DNA from: CAYQMF01 sp964418595
GTDB lineage: Bacteria; Planctomycetota; UBA1135; UBA2386
Assembly (NCBI GenBank): GCA_964418595.1
Contig: CAYQMF010000061.1
Location: 1-36,475, forward strand
Direction: 5' to 3'
Length of the DNA stretch: 36,475 nt
The notes below the pieces were generated by a model, which did not search any database, had not been told where the DNA came from, and saw only the letters and a program-made list of their open reading frames with translations. The position numbers were made by a program, and so were the translations under genes. Below, one piece after another: positions 8,809 through 17,490 of the stretch (within the stretch, counting starts at the first letter, position 1; the number at the start of each line of letters is the position of its first letter).

Positions 8809-10572
8809 ATGCCCCAACGAAGCTCGCTCCTCGTCCTCTCCTCGCTCCTCGCCACCTGCCCCGCCCAGGGCCTCGTCCTCGACATCCTCCCCGGCGCCTC
8901 CGGATCCGGACCGCGCGACCTGACCGACTTCGTCGGCGTCGCCCTGTTCAGCGCCGACGACGGCACGACCGGCCGCGAGCTTTGGCGCAGCGACGGTACG
9001 GCGGCGGGCACGACGCTCGTGGTGGACATCGCCACCGGCGCCGCCGCCAGCGACCCCGGCCCGTTCGCGCGCCTCGGCGAGCTGGTGTTGTTCGCCGCGG
9101 ACAACGGCGTGAACGGGCGTGAGCTGTGGCGCACGGACGGAACGGGCGCCGGCACCGCGCTCGTCCGCGACCTCGAGCCAGGGGCGTCCGGCGCCGACCC
9201 GAAGTACCTCACGTACGGCAACGGCCTCGTCGTGTTCGCCGCGACCACCAGCGCCGCGGGAAGCGAGCTCTGGGTTTCCGACGGCACCGCCGCAGGCACC
9301 CACATCCTCGTCGACCTCGCGCCGGGCGCCGTCGGATCCGACCCGCGCGATCTCGTCGCCATCGGCTCCGGCGTGTTCTTCACCGCCGACGACGGCGTGG
9401 TCGGCCGTGAGCTCTGGTTCACCGACGGCACCGCGGTGGGCACGCGCCTGCTCGCCGACATCCAGGCTGGCAACGCATCGAGCCGGCCGACACCGCTCCT
9501 CGCCTTCAACGAAGTGCTCTTCCTCTGCGCCGACGACGGCGTCGCCGGCCCGGAACTGTGGCGCAGCGACGCGACGCCCGCGGGCACGACCCTCTTCCTC
9601 GACATCGAGCCGGGCCCGCTCGGCTCGACGCCCGACCTCGGCGCGGTGCTGACCGCCGGGTTCGCGTTCCACGCCACCGACTCGGTGCACGGTCGCGAGA
9701 TCTGGGTCAGCGACGGCACCATCGCCGGCACCGGCCTCCTCGTCGACCTGACCGCGGGGCCGCTGAGCAGCGTCACGCCGCACCTCACGGGCGCCCACGA
9801 TCGCCTCGTCTTCGCGCACGACACGCCGGCCGCAGGCCTCGAGCTGTGGGCGAGCGACGGCACCGCGGCGGGCACCGCGCTCGTCCTCGACATCCAGCCG
9901 GGCAGCGCCGCCGGGCTCGACCCGCGCGCGGGCCTGCTGCGCCGCGCGGGCACCGGGCGCATGGTCGTGTTCGCCGCCGACGACGGCAGCACCGGGCTCG
10001 AGCTGTGGGCGAGCGATGGCACGGCCGGACGCACGCGCCTGATCGCCGACCTCGCCACCGGCAGCGCATCCAGCACTCCGCGCGACTTCCTCACGCTGGG
10101 CGAGCGGATCCTGTTCGTGGCCGACGACCCCGTCGCCGGTGCCGAACTGTTCGCGGTTCCTCTCGCCGGGCTCGCGGCCGCGCACGCACACCGCGTCGGC
10201 ATCGCGTGCCCCGGCGGCAACGGCCGCTTCCCCGACCTCGTCGCCGGCGACGTGCCGTTCCTCGGCAGCGCCGGCTTCAACCTCGTCCTCGGCAACGCGT
10301 TGCCCAACACCCCGGGCGCCCTCGCGCTGGGCACCACCCGCTTCGATCTCCCGCTCGGCGGCGGCTGCACGCTGTTCACCGGCATCCCCGTCGCGACCAT
10401 CGGCATCGCCACCGGCACGGCCGGCGGGCTCGTGTTGCCGATCCCCCTGCCGGGGAATCCGCGCGCCGCGGGGACGATGGTCGTGTGGCAGGCGGTCGTG
10501 TTCGATCCCAACGGCGCCTTCCAGAACACGCTCGCCTTCAGCAACGGCGTGCAGATGCTCGTCGGGCGCTGA
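8809..10572 (+). CDS. Secreted ELWxxDGT-repeat protein
   Basis: A 587-residue protein with a signal peptide (SLLVLSSLLATCPAQG). It has eight recognisable ELWxxDGTxAGT units, for example GRELWRSDGTAAGT, GSELWVSDGTAAGT and GLELWASDGTAAGT, spaced about 45-50 residues apart. Each is preceded by a VFxADDG strand, and a degenerate ninth unit reads GAELFAV. The regular spacing suggests a beta-propeller or beta-solenoid. The last about 130 residues form a separate domain ending in a pattern (VLPIPLPGNPRAAG...GAFQNTLAFSNGVQMLVG) common at the C-termini of planctomycete exported proteins. ATG 8809 was preferred over a GTG at 8797. The function is unknown. Confidence 0.85.
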   Translation: MPQRSSLLVLSSLLATCPAQGLVLDILPGASGSGPRDLTDFVGVALFSADDGTTGRELWRSDGTAAGTTLVVDIATGAAASDPGPFARLGELVLFAADNGVNGRELWRTDGTGAGTALVRDLEPGASGADPKYLTYGNGLVVFAATTSAAGSELWVSDGTAAGTHILVDLAPGAVGSDPRDLVAIGSGVFFTADDGVVGRELWFTDGTAVGTRLLADIQAGNASSRPTPLLAFNEVLFLCADDGVAGPELWRSDATPAGTTLFLDIEPGPLGSTPDLGAVLTAGFAFHATDSVHGREIWVSDGTIAGTGLLVDLTAGPLSSVTPHLTGAHDRLVFAHDTPAAGLELWASDGTAAGTALVLDIQPGSAAGLDPRAGLLRRAGTGRMVVFAADDGSTGLELWASDGTAGRTRLIADLATGSASSTPRDFLTLGERILFVADDPVAGAELFAVPLAGLAAAHAHRVGIACPGGNGRFPDLVAGDVPFLGSAGFNLVLGNALPNTPGALALGTTRFDLPLGGGCTLFTGIPVATIGIATGTAGGLVLPIPLPGNPRAAGTMVVWQAVVFDPNGAFQNTLAFSNGVQMLVGR

Positions 10573-10582
10573 CGCTTGCCTG

Positions 10583-11623
10583 CTACTGCCCGAGCGCAGC
10601 GCGGATCGCCGCGGCGTCGACCTTGCCGCCCGCGAAGTCGTCGAACGCCTTCGCCGGTGGCGTGATCATGTGCGAGGCGATGAACGGCGCGCCCTCCTCG
10701 GCGCCCTGCTGCGAGTCCTTGAAGCAGCACTCCCACTCGAGCGTCGCCCAGCCCCCGTACCGGTGCTTGCTGAGCAGCGAGAAGATCCCGACGAAGTCGA
10801 CGTCGCCGTCACCCGACGAGCGGAAGCGGCCGGCGCGGTTCTGCCAGGACTGGTAGCCGCCGTACACGCCGACGCGGCCGTTCGGCTTGAACTCGGCGTC
10901 CTTGACGTGGAAGCACTTGATGCGCTCGTGGTACAGCTCGATGTACGCGAGGTAGTCGAGGCACTGCAGCACGAAGTGGCTGGGGTCGTACAACAGGCAC
11001 GCGCGCGGATGGCCATCGACCGCCGCGAGGAACATCTCGTACGACGCGCCATCGTGCAGGTCCTCGCCCGGGTGTACCTCGTAGGCGCAGTCCACGCCGC
11101 ACTCGTCGGCGTAGTCGAGGATCGGTCGCCATCGCCTGGCGAGTTCCTTGAAGCCGGCTTCCACGAGCCCCGCGGGGCGCTGCGGCCACGGATAGACGGT
11201 GTGCCACATGAGCGCGCCCGGGAACGTCGGCATCGCATTCAGCCCGAGGTTCTGCGAGGCCTTCAGCGCGAGCTTCACCTGCTTCGTGCCCCACTTCGCC
11301 ATCGCGTCGGGCGTGTCGGTGCCCGCCGGCGCGAACGCCTTGAACTGCGACGCGTAGGCCGGGTGCACGGCGACGAGCTGACCCTGCAGGTGCGTCGACA
11401 GCTCGCTGATCTCCATGCCCTGCGCGGCGGCGATGCCCTTCAGCTCGTCGCAGTAGGTCTTGCTCTTCGCCGCCTTCTCGAGATCGATGCACCGGCCGTC
11501 CCACGACGGCAACTGTGCGCCGACGTAGCCGAGTTCGCCGGCCCATTGGCAGAGGGTCTCGAAGCGGTTGAACGGAGCCGCGTCGCCCATGAACTGGGCG
11601 AAGAAGATGCCTGGGCCTTTCAT
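10583..11623 (-). CDS. Sugar phosphate isomerase/epimerase-like TIM-barrel protein
   Basis: A 346-residue protein of the AP-endonuclease-2/xylose-isomerase-like barrel family. Putative metal ligands lie in CAYEVHPGEDLHD (Glu/His, around residue 180), LLYDPSHFVLQ (Asp/His), CFHVKDAEF (His/Asp) and LEWECCF (Glu near the C-terminus). The GDGDVDFVGIFSLL segment is typical of family members acting on polyols or inositol-like sugars. It lies 11 bases downstream of a Gfo/Idh/MocA oxidoreductase on the same strand. Such pairs commonly oxidise and epimerise sugars or cyclitols, but the substrate cannot be read from the sequence. ATG 11623 gives the family-typical N-terminus MKGPGIFFAQF. Confidence 0.86.
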   Translation of the reverse strand: MKGPGIFFAQFMGDAAPFNRFETLCQWAGELGYVGAQLPSWDGRCIDLEKAAKSKTYCDELKGIAAAQGMEISELSTHLQGQLVAVHPAYASQFKAFAPAGTDTPDAMAKWGTKQVKLALKASQNLGLNAMPTFPGALMWHTVYPWPQRPAGLVEAGFKELARRWRPILDYADECGVDCAYEVHPGEDLHDGASYEMFLAAVDGHPRACLLYDPSHFVLQCLDYLAYIELYHERIKCFHVKDAEFKPNGRVGVYGGYQSWQNRAGRFRSSGDGDVDFVGIFSLLSKHRYGGWATLEWECCFKDSQQGAEEGAPFIASHMITPPAKAFDDFAGGKVDAAAIRAALGQ

Positions 11624-11634
11624 GGCGGCGGATC

Positions 11635-12825
11635 CTACTTCTTCAGAACCTCGACCCAAGCGCTCGTCTTCGCCGACTGCAGGGCGGCGTCGAGCACCGC
11701 CTGGATGCGGTAGCCATCCTCGAAGTCCGGCCGGAAGCGTGTGCCCTCGTGGACCGCGCGCACGAAGTCGACGAGGTGGTGCACGAAGGTGTGCTCGTAG
11801 CCGAGGATGTGGCCGTCCGGCCACCAGTTGGCGGCGTACGGATGGCGCGCGTCCATGCACATGATCGTGCGGAAGCCCTGCGCGTCGCCCGCGTCGGCGA
11901 AGCTGAAGAACTCGAGTTCGTTCATGCGCTCGAAGTTCCAGGCGACCGCGCCCTTGGTGCCGCTGATCTCGATGCGGTTGTGGTTCTTGCGCCCCGGCGC
12001 GACCCGCGTCGCCTCGAAGGTGCCGATGGCGCCGCCCTTGAAGCGGGCCAGGAACGCCAGCGCATCGTCGACGTCGACCTTCGCCGTCTTGCCCGACGCC
12101 GTGGGCCGCGACTTCGTGAAGGTCTGCGCCACCGCACACACCGACTCGAAGCTGAGGTCGGTGAGGAACATCGTCATGTCGACCAGATGCGCGTTGAGGT
12201 CGCCGTGCGCGCCGCTCCCGCACACCTTGGCGTCGGTGCGCCACGACGCCGGCGAGGTCGGGTCGGCGAGCCAGTCCTGCAGGTACACGGCGCGCACCTG
12301 CCGCACGTCACCGATGTCGCCACGCTCCACCATGCGCCGCGCGAGGCTCGCCGCCGGACAGCGGCGGTAGTTGTGCCACAGCCCCACGTGACGCTTGGCC
12401 TTCCTGGCGAGCGCCGCCATGTCGCGCGCCTGGTCGAGGTTCAACGCCAACGGCTTCTCGCACAGCACGTGCTTGCCGGCCTGCAGCGCCGCGGTGGCGA
12501 TGGCCGCGTGCGAGTCGTTGGGCGTCGCGATGTCCACCACCTGGATGTCGGTGCGCTTCAGCACCGCGGCCAGATCGTCGCTCGCATCGAGGAAGCCGAG
12601 CCCGGTGCGCGCCGCCTCGGCGCGGGCCCGGTCGCGGCCCACGAGCACGCGCGGCACCAGGGTGAAGGGCAGGTCGAAGAAGTGCCCTGCCTGCCGGATG
12701 GCGTTGCCGTGGGCGCGGCCCATGAACGCGTGGCCGACCAGCGCGATGCCGAGCTCGGGCCTCGCGCCCGCGGCGGGAGTGTGCTTGGGAGCGAGGGCGG
12801 AGACCGGCTTCGACGCGTCGGGCAT
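11635..12825 (-). CDS. Gfo/Idh/MocA family oxidoreductase
   Basis: A 396-residue NAD(P)-dependent dehydrogenase. A Rossmann motif LGIALVGHAFMGRAHGNAI begins at about residue 25, followed by VDIATPNDSHAAIA and the catalytic EKP motif in HVLCEKPLALN. The C-terminal domain is typical of the family, with GSGAHGDLNAHLVDM supplying the likely substrate-binding His/Asp residues and HNRIEISGTKGAVAWNF later. The first gene of a two-gene unit with the downstream barrel protein. A soluble cytoplasmic role in sugar or inositol oxidation is inferred. ATG 12825 adds a 25-residue leader before the Rossmann fold; no better start is visible. Confidence 0.88.
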   Translation of the reverse strand: MPDASKPVSALAPKHTPAAGARPELGIALVGHAFMGRAHGNAIRQAGHFFDLPFTLVPRVLVGRDRARAEAARTGLGFLDASDDLAAVLKRTDIQVVDIATPNDSHAAIATAALQAGKHVLCEKPLALNLDQARDMAALARKAKRHVGLWHNYRRCPAASLARRMVERGDIGDVRQVRAVYLQDWLADPTSPASWRTDAKVCGSGAHGDLNAHLVDMTMFLTDLSFESVCAVAQTFTKSRPTASGKTAKVDVDDALAFLARFKGGAIGTFEATRVAPGRKNHNRIEISGTKGAVAWNFERMNELEFFSFADAGDAQGFRTIMCMDARHPYAANWWPDGHILGYEHTFVHHLVDFVRAVHEGTRFRPDFEDGYRIQAVLDAALQSAKTSAWVEVLKK

Positions 12826-12857
12826 CCCCAGAACGTAGCCGCGACGCGCGCGCGGAC

Positions 12858-15800
12858 CTATCGCACGCCGCCGAACAACACGCGCAGGTTGCGGTCGCCG
12901 GGTTCCAGCGTGTCCCAGCCGAGCACCATGTCCGGGACGTCGTCGCCGTTGAGGTGGCCCACCGCGAGGACCACGTGCCCGGTGCGCTGGCGAGGCACCG
13001 CATTCGAGCGATCGAAGTACAGGTCGCCGGTGCGGATGGCGCCGGGCGACACGGGCCCGGTGACCAACCCGGTGCCGGTGCCGAGGTAGATCTGCACTTC
13101 GCGCTTGAGCTGCGGGATCACCGACTCGCTCACCACGATCGCGTCGGGGATGCCGTCGCCGTTGACGTCGTGGTGCTGCAGCAGCGTGGGCGCACCGCCG
13201 GGCGGAGCCACGCTGCCGGCGACGACGCGGAACGCAGCGATGTCGACCTCGCCGCTGGCGCTGGGCAGCGCGGCGTTGACGAACAGGTTGATCTGGCGGT
13301 CGGCGGTCGACACGACCGCGAGGTCGCCGACGCCGTTGCCGTCCAGATCGGTCGCCGCCACGAACTCCGGGCGCTCGCCGGCGATCAGCGTCTGCAGCCC
13401 CGGGTCGGCGAACGACCGCACCACGCGGTGCGTCGGCGGACCACCGCCGCCATCGGCGAAGCGGAAGAAGCGCACGTGGTTGCCGGCGCCGCCGACCGCG
13501 ACGGCGACCTCGAGCCGCTGCGCCTCCTCGCTCGCCTCGACCACGAAGTTCGCGAGCCCGAGCGCGCGCGCGTCGCCGTGCGCCGGCGCGCTCGCAACTC
13601 CCGACGGCAGGTGGAACGGCAGGTCGCGCGGGCCGGAGGCGCCGTTGCCGAGCAGGAGGAGGAGCTGGCCGCGCGCTTCGAGGGCGGCAGTCGCCCGCGA
13701 GAACACCAGCAGCAGCACCGCGTCCGCGACACCGTCGCCATCGACGTCGCCCACCGCGATCCGCGACGTCTCGTCCAGGGGGACGCCGCGCAGTTCGGCC
13801 GGGAGGTTGTCGGAGAGATCCTGGAACAGCACGTCGTCGGCCGAGTTCGCGCCGGGCAGCACCACGCCGAGGCGCCGGCCGGCGTCGAGGAACACGACGG
13901 CGTCGCCGGCCGCGACCGGCAGCGTCGCGACCGTCGGCGCCAGCAGCCCCACGTCGAAGCGACGCGCCGCGCTGAGCCCACCGATCCCGTCGTTCGCCAG
14001 GATCTCGACGCGACCCGCGCCGGCGTCGGACGCCACCGCCACGTCGAGCGCGCGCGTCGTGCCGTTCATGCCGCCGAACCGGCCGATCGCGACGCCGCGG
14101 ATGCCCACCGGGTGATCGACGGCGGCGTCCGGTGCGATCAGGCGCGGCGTGCCCGTCGCAACGTCGACCAGGAGGGTCGAGATGTGCTCCTCCGGCGTGA
14201 GGAAGCCGATCACGAACTGGTGCGTCACCACCACGGTCTTGAAGGTGCGCGCGCCCGCGCCGCTGCCCGCCACCGCGCGGCCGACCGCGAGCGAGCTGAC
14301 GTTGAAGATCGGCTCCACGCCGGGTTCGACCCCGCTCTGGATCTCGGCGAAGCCACGGGTGCTGCCGGAGTCCTGCCACCGGTACAGACGCAGCGTGGGA
14401 TCGAGGCTCAGCCCGACGTTGGCGACCACGAGTTCGACGAACCCGCTGTCGTCGAGGTCGGCCGCCATGCTGGTGCCGAACGGCTGTGCCGCCGCGGTGT
14501 AGTTGATCGTGCTCGCCGCCACCGGCACGGCATGCATGCGGCCACCGAGGTTCCCGAGCACCGCCACCGTCGGCGGCGTGCGGGCAGCGCCCGACCCGCC
14601 GAGGCCCGCCAGGACCAGCGCGAGTGCGCGCCCCGACGCCGGGCCGCAGGCGTGCAGACCCACGAGGCGCGCGCCCGCGTCCTCCGTGTAGCCGGGGATC
14701 CGCGTCGCCAGCGCCAGGGTCTGCCCGTCGACGAAGCTGCCATCGCCGCGCCCGTACAGGGTCCGCACCTGCGGATCCGTGCCGCCGCGGCCGAAGGCGA
14801 GGTCGGCGATCCCGTCGCCGTCGAAGTCGGCGACCTCGTGCTGTTCGAAGCCCGGCGCGATCTGGGTGAGGACGGTGCGCACGAAGCGCGGCCCCGTGCC
14901 GGTGGCGCCGAACGACAGGTACACCTCCGGCGACGCCGCGACGCCGCGCGGCGGCAGCACGACGAAGTCTTCCATCCCGTTGCGGTCGAAGTCGCCGCGC
15001 CGGGCCTGTTCGGCCTCGGCCGCACCCCCGATCACGCCGCCGCGCGCCGCGAGCGGCGGCGCCGGCGCGAGCTGGCCGCGCAGCGCCGTGTGCGTCGCCG
15101 GCCCACCGTCGCCGCGGTTGAACAGCAGCACGTCGTCGTGACCGTCGCCGTCGAGGTCGGTGACGCGCACGCGCGCCGGCCGGCGCTGGCCGGGGTCGGC
15201 GAGCGCGCCCGCGGTGATCGGCGCCCCGAAGCGGCGCAGCATGCCGTTGTCGGTCGACACGAAGAGCTGCACGCGCGGCAACCCACCCACCGCCGAGCAC
15301 ATCACCGCGTCCAACGCGCCGGTGCGATCCTCGATGCGGCCGAAGGCCACGTCATCCGGATGCGCCGGCAGCGCGGTGCCGCGCGGGCCGAACACCGGCG
15401 AGGCATCGCCGTACACGAACAGATCGCCGGCGCGCGCCTCGACCACGACCGAGCCCACGGTCGCGCGCAGGACGATCTCGGCGGGCCCGGGGCGCGCGTC
15501 CGGCGACGGCGGCACCTCGAAGACGAGCCGGTTCAGCGACGGCGGCTGGCGCCGGATCAGCGCCGGCTCGACCTGGCGCGTGCGCCCGCCCTTCTCGACC
15601 CACAACGTGATCTTGTCGTAGTCCGGTTCGCCCGGCTGGCCCTGCACGGGGAAGCGCAGCGGCAGCAGGCCCGACCCGGAGAGCAACATCAGCGTGCCAC
15701 CGTCGGCCGCGGCGCTGCGTGGCGACACCGCGTCGAGGCCGGGCCGGTAGTAGATCTCCGGCACCGGCGTCGACAGACCGGACTGCCGGTCGCGCACGCT

Positions 15801-16571
15801 CGCGAACACCTGGCAGGCGAACGCGCTCTGCGGCGCGCTCCCGGTGACGAGCACGTCGCTGCTGCCGGCGATCGTCGCCACCGTCACGTCACGGATCTCC
15901 TGGGTGAGGAACACCGTCGCGCCGGTCTGGTTGGGCGTGGCGATCGCGATCGAGAAGTCGACCGCCTCCGTCGAGCGCGCGTTGCTCACGCGCAGGGTGA
16001 AGCGCGTGCCGCCGGTGACCGACACGAACTCTTCGCGCGCGCCGGACCGGCTCGGCACCAGCGTCGCGGTGGGCTGCCGCGCGAAGGTGAACGCCGCGCG
16101 CGGCGCGATCTCGCGCCCGTCCACGCGCAGGCTGAGCAGCGCCGGCACGTCGGCGCTCGTGGTCGCGCGCCCGGCCGCCTGCATCGCGTCGACCAGGCCG
16201 ACGACGTTGAGCAGGAACCCGACGCGGGTCAGCGTCGCTTCCGTCGAGAGCACCGTGGGGCTCGCCTGCGACAGCACGAAGTCCGGCTTCACCGCCTGCG
16301 GGTCGCGCCGGTCGGGCAACCCCGGCACGATCAGGTCGATCTCGAACTGCGCCGCCGTCGGCGCGACGAAGTCGTTGAGGAAGACGCGACGCAGGGCGCC
16401 TTCCTGCCCGAAGAGCGCGGCGACCGGCACGTCGACCGTCATCGACGGCGCGCGCGCCGCCGGGGGCTGCGGGCCGCGGCCGCGGTTGCCGGCGAGGACT
16501 CCCCCCACGACCCCCGCGCCGCACGCGGTGAGACCGAGCAGGAGGAGGAGCGATGCGCTTTTGCGGAACAC
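12858..16571 (-). CDS. Large FG-GAP/VCBS-repeat lipoprotein
   Basis: A 1237-residue exported protein with signal peptide and lipobox (LLGLTAC, C17), read from a GTG with a GAGG Shine-Dalgarno-like sequence 7 bases upstream. At least eight calcium-binding-type FG-GAP motifs are visible, for example VTDLDGDGHDDVLLF, ADFDGDGIADLAF, GDVDGDGVADAVLLL, TDLDGNGVGDLAVV and HDVNGDGIPDAIVV. This indicates one or more integrin-like beta-propellers from about residue 400 onward. The first about 380 residues look beta-rich, with a possible IPT/TIG-like segment around SPRSAAADGGTLMLLSGSGL. Function is unknown; a surface adhesion or binding role is likely. A 1265-residue open frame on the opposite strand is a GC-driven shadow. 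Confidence 0.87.
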   Translation of the reverse strand: MFRKSASLLLLLGLTACGAGVVGGVLAGNRGRGPQPPAARAPSMTVDVPVAALFGQEGALRRVFLNDFVAPTAAQFEIDLIVPGLPDRRDPQAVKPDFVLSQASPTVLSTEATLTRVGFLLNVVGLVDAMQAAGRATTSADVPALLSLRVDGREIAPRAAFTFARQPTATLVPSRSGAREEFVSVTGGTRFTLRVSNARSTEAVDFSIAIATPNQTGATVFLTQEIRDVTVATIAGSSDVLVTGSAPQSAFACQVFASVRDRQSGLSTPVPEIYYRPGLDAVSPRSAAADGGTLMLLSGSGLLPLRFPVQGQPGEPDYDKITLWVEKGGRTRQVEPALIRRQPPSLNRLVFEVPPSPDARPGPAEIVLRATVGSVVVEARAGDLFVYGDASPVFGPRGTALPAHPDDVAFGRIEDRTGALDAVMCSAVGGLPRVQLFVSTDNGMLRRFGAPITAGALADPGQRRPARVRVTDLDGDGHDDVLLFNRGDGGPATHTALRGQLAPAPPLAARGGVIGGAAEAEQARRGDFDRNGMEDFVVLPPRGVAASPEVYLSFGATGTGPRFVRTVLTQIAPGFEQHEVADFDGDGIADLAFGRGGTDPQVRTLYGRGDGSFVDGQTLALATRIPGYTEDAGARLVGLHACGPASGRALALVLAGLGGSGAARTPPTVAVLGNLGGRMHAVPVAASTINYTAAAQPFGTSMAADLDDSGFVELVVANVGLSLDPTLRLYRWQDSGSTRGFAEIQSGVEPGVEPIFNVSSLAVGRAVAGSGAGARTFKTVVVTHQFVIGFLTPEEHISTLLVDVATGTPRLIAPDAAVDHPVGIRGVAIGRFGGMNGTTRALDVAVASDAGAGRVEILANDGIGGLSAARRFDVGLLAPTVATLPVAAGDAVVFLDAGRRLGVVLPGANSADDVLFQDLSDNLPAELRGVPLDETSRIAVGDVDGDGVADAVLLLVFSRATAALEARGQLLLLLGNGASGPRDLPFHLPSGVASAPAHGDARALGLANFVVEASEEAQRLEVAVAVGGAGNHVRFFRFADGGGGPPTHRVVRSFADPGLQTLIAGERPEFVAATDLDGNGVGDLAVVSTADRQINLFVNAALPSASGEVDIAAFRVVAGSVAPPGGAPTLLQHHDVNGDGIPDAIVVSESVIPQLKREVQIYLGTGTGLVTGPVSPGAIRTGDLYFDRSNAVPRQRTGHVVLAVGHLNGDDVPDMVLGWDTLEPGDRNLRVLFGGVR

Positions 16572-16666
16572 TTCGACCTCAGTCTAGCCGCACCACCGGT
16601 GCCCGTTTCGCGCGGCGCGGCTTCGGCCCCATGCCATCGGTGCCGCGACGGGCCTTCGTGGCACCT

Positions 16667-17395
16667 TCACGGCAGGGCGTCGCGCAGGGCAGCCAGGGTC
16701 TGGTGGCCGCGCAGCGCCGCCACGATCTTGCCGTCGGCGCGGGCGACGTAGGTCACCGGCGTGACGTTGGCCCAGCCCACGCCGTGGAAGGCATCGACGA
16801 ACGCCGCGTCGGCGACCAGCACCGGATGGGTGTAGGCGTGCCGCGCCAGCGTCGCCGCCGAGTCCGACTCCGAGAACCCCATCACGCGGTCGAGGAGCAC
16901 GCCGAGGACGACCACATCCGGTCGTGCGTGCATCTCGGCGGCGAAGGCGCGCACCGCGTCGGCCTCCAACTCGCAACTGTGGCAGCGCGAGCGGAAGAAG
17001 TTGAGGACGACGACCTTGCCGCGCAGGTCGTTCGAGTCGATCCGCCCACCGGCCGTGGTCGGCAGGGCGAACGCAGGCAGCGGATGGTCGAGGCTGGCCT
17101 CGATCTTCCCCGTCACGTGCGCGCGCACCATCGCCAGCGTGCCCTGCCACGCCGCCACCGCGAGGGCGAGCACGGCCACCCATCGCAGCCGGCGGCCGCA
17201 ACCCAAAGGGTTGATGCGTCGCTGCGCGACGCCAGAGAGGGCCGCCGGCGATGATGTGGTCTGGGGCTTCCAGGGCCGCTCGGGCGTGGCGAGACTGCGG
17301 GCCTCGCCAGGTTCGCGCGCGCCGCGAGGATTCGCGGCCCTTGCAGCCCAGATCGCGACGCTGCGTCGCACCGACCGCGGTTTCTTTTGATCCAT
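16667..17395 (-). CDS. Membrane-anchored TlpA/ResA-like thioredoxin-fold protein with a repeat-derived N-terminus
   Basis: The product (242 residues from ATG 17395) has one membrane segment at about 71-88 (RWVAVLALAVAAW), then a thioredoxin fold. VVVLNFFRSRCHSCELEADA carries a CHSC redox pair (C138, C141) and VTPVTYVARADGK holds the cis-proline region. It is likely a periplasmic disulfide reductase or carrier. The oddity is the N-terminus: residues of about 16-71 are encoded by the dispersed structured repeat at 17182-17351, which enters exactly where the membrane helix begins. Either the repeat inserted in frame after an original start (MDQKKPRSVRR...) or translation really begins inside, for example at a GTG around 17170. 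The start is therefore uncertain. Confidence 0.75.
   Translation of the reverse strand: MDQKKPRSVRRSVAIWAARAANPRGAREPGEARSLATPERPWKPQTTSSPAALSGVAQRRINPLGCGRRLRWVAVLALAVAAWQGTLAMVRAHVTGKIEASLDHPLPAFALPTTAGGRIDSNDLRGKVVVLNFFRSRCHSCELEADAVRAFAAEMHARPDVVVLGVLLDRVMGFSESDSAATLARHAYTHPVLVADAAFVDAFHGVGWANVTPVTYVARADGKIVAALRGHQTLAALRDALP
17182..17351 (+). repeat. Dispersed structured repeat, copy 1 (170 bp)
   Basis: A second copy lies at 28680-28868 in the same orientation. Module one (17182-17252) has an outer stem ATCGC..CCGGCGGCC with GGCCGCCGGCGAT. It encloses two hairpins: CAACCC-AAA-GGGTTG (17199-17213) and GCGTCGC-TGC-GCGACGC (17216-17232). Module two (17272-17341) has outer arms AGGGCCGC and GCGGCCCT, enclosing TGGCGAG/CTCGCCA (17287-17293 with 17303-17309). 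There is no coding capacity of its own and no transposase nearby. This copy overlaps the 5' end of the thioredoxin gene. It could be a REP- or MITE-like element or a structured RNA. Confidence 0.8.
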
Positions 17396-17490
17396 CGCCC
17401 GGTATTGTGCGCCCGATTCCCGCGGCGTGCATCAGGTCAGATCGCACCGCGGGCGGCGGTCTTCACCCAGCGTTTGCTCCTTTGCGGCGG

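Noticed and set aside
12954..16751. 1265-residue open frame on the plus strand opposite the FG-GAP gene
   Set aside because: It lacks any recognisable domain and is His/Arg/Ala-rich, as expected for antisense of a GC-rich gene. The minus frame has a lipobox and repeated FG-GAP motifs.
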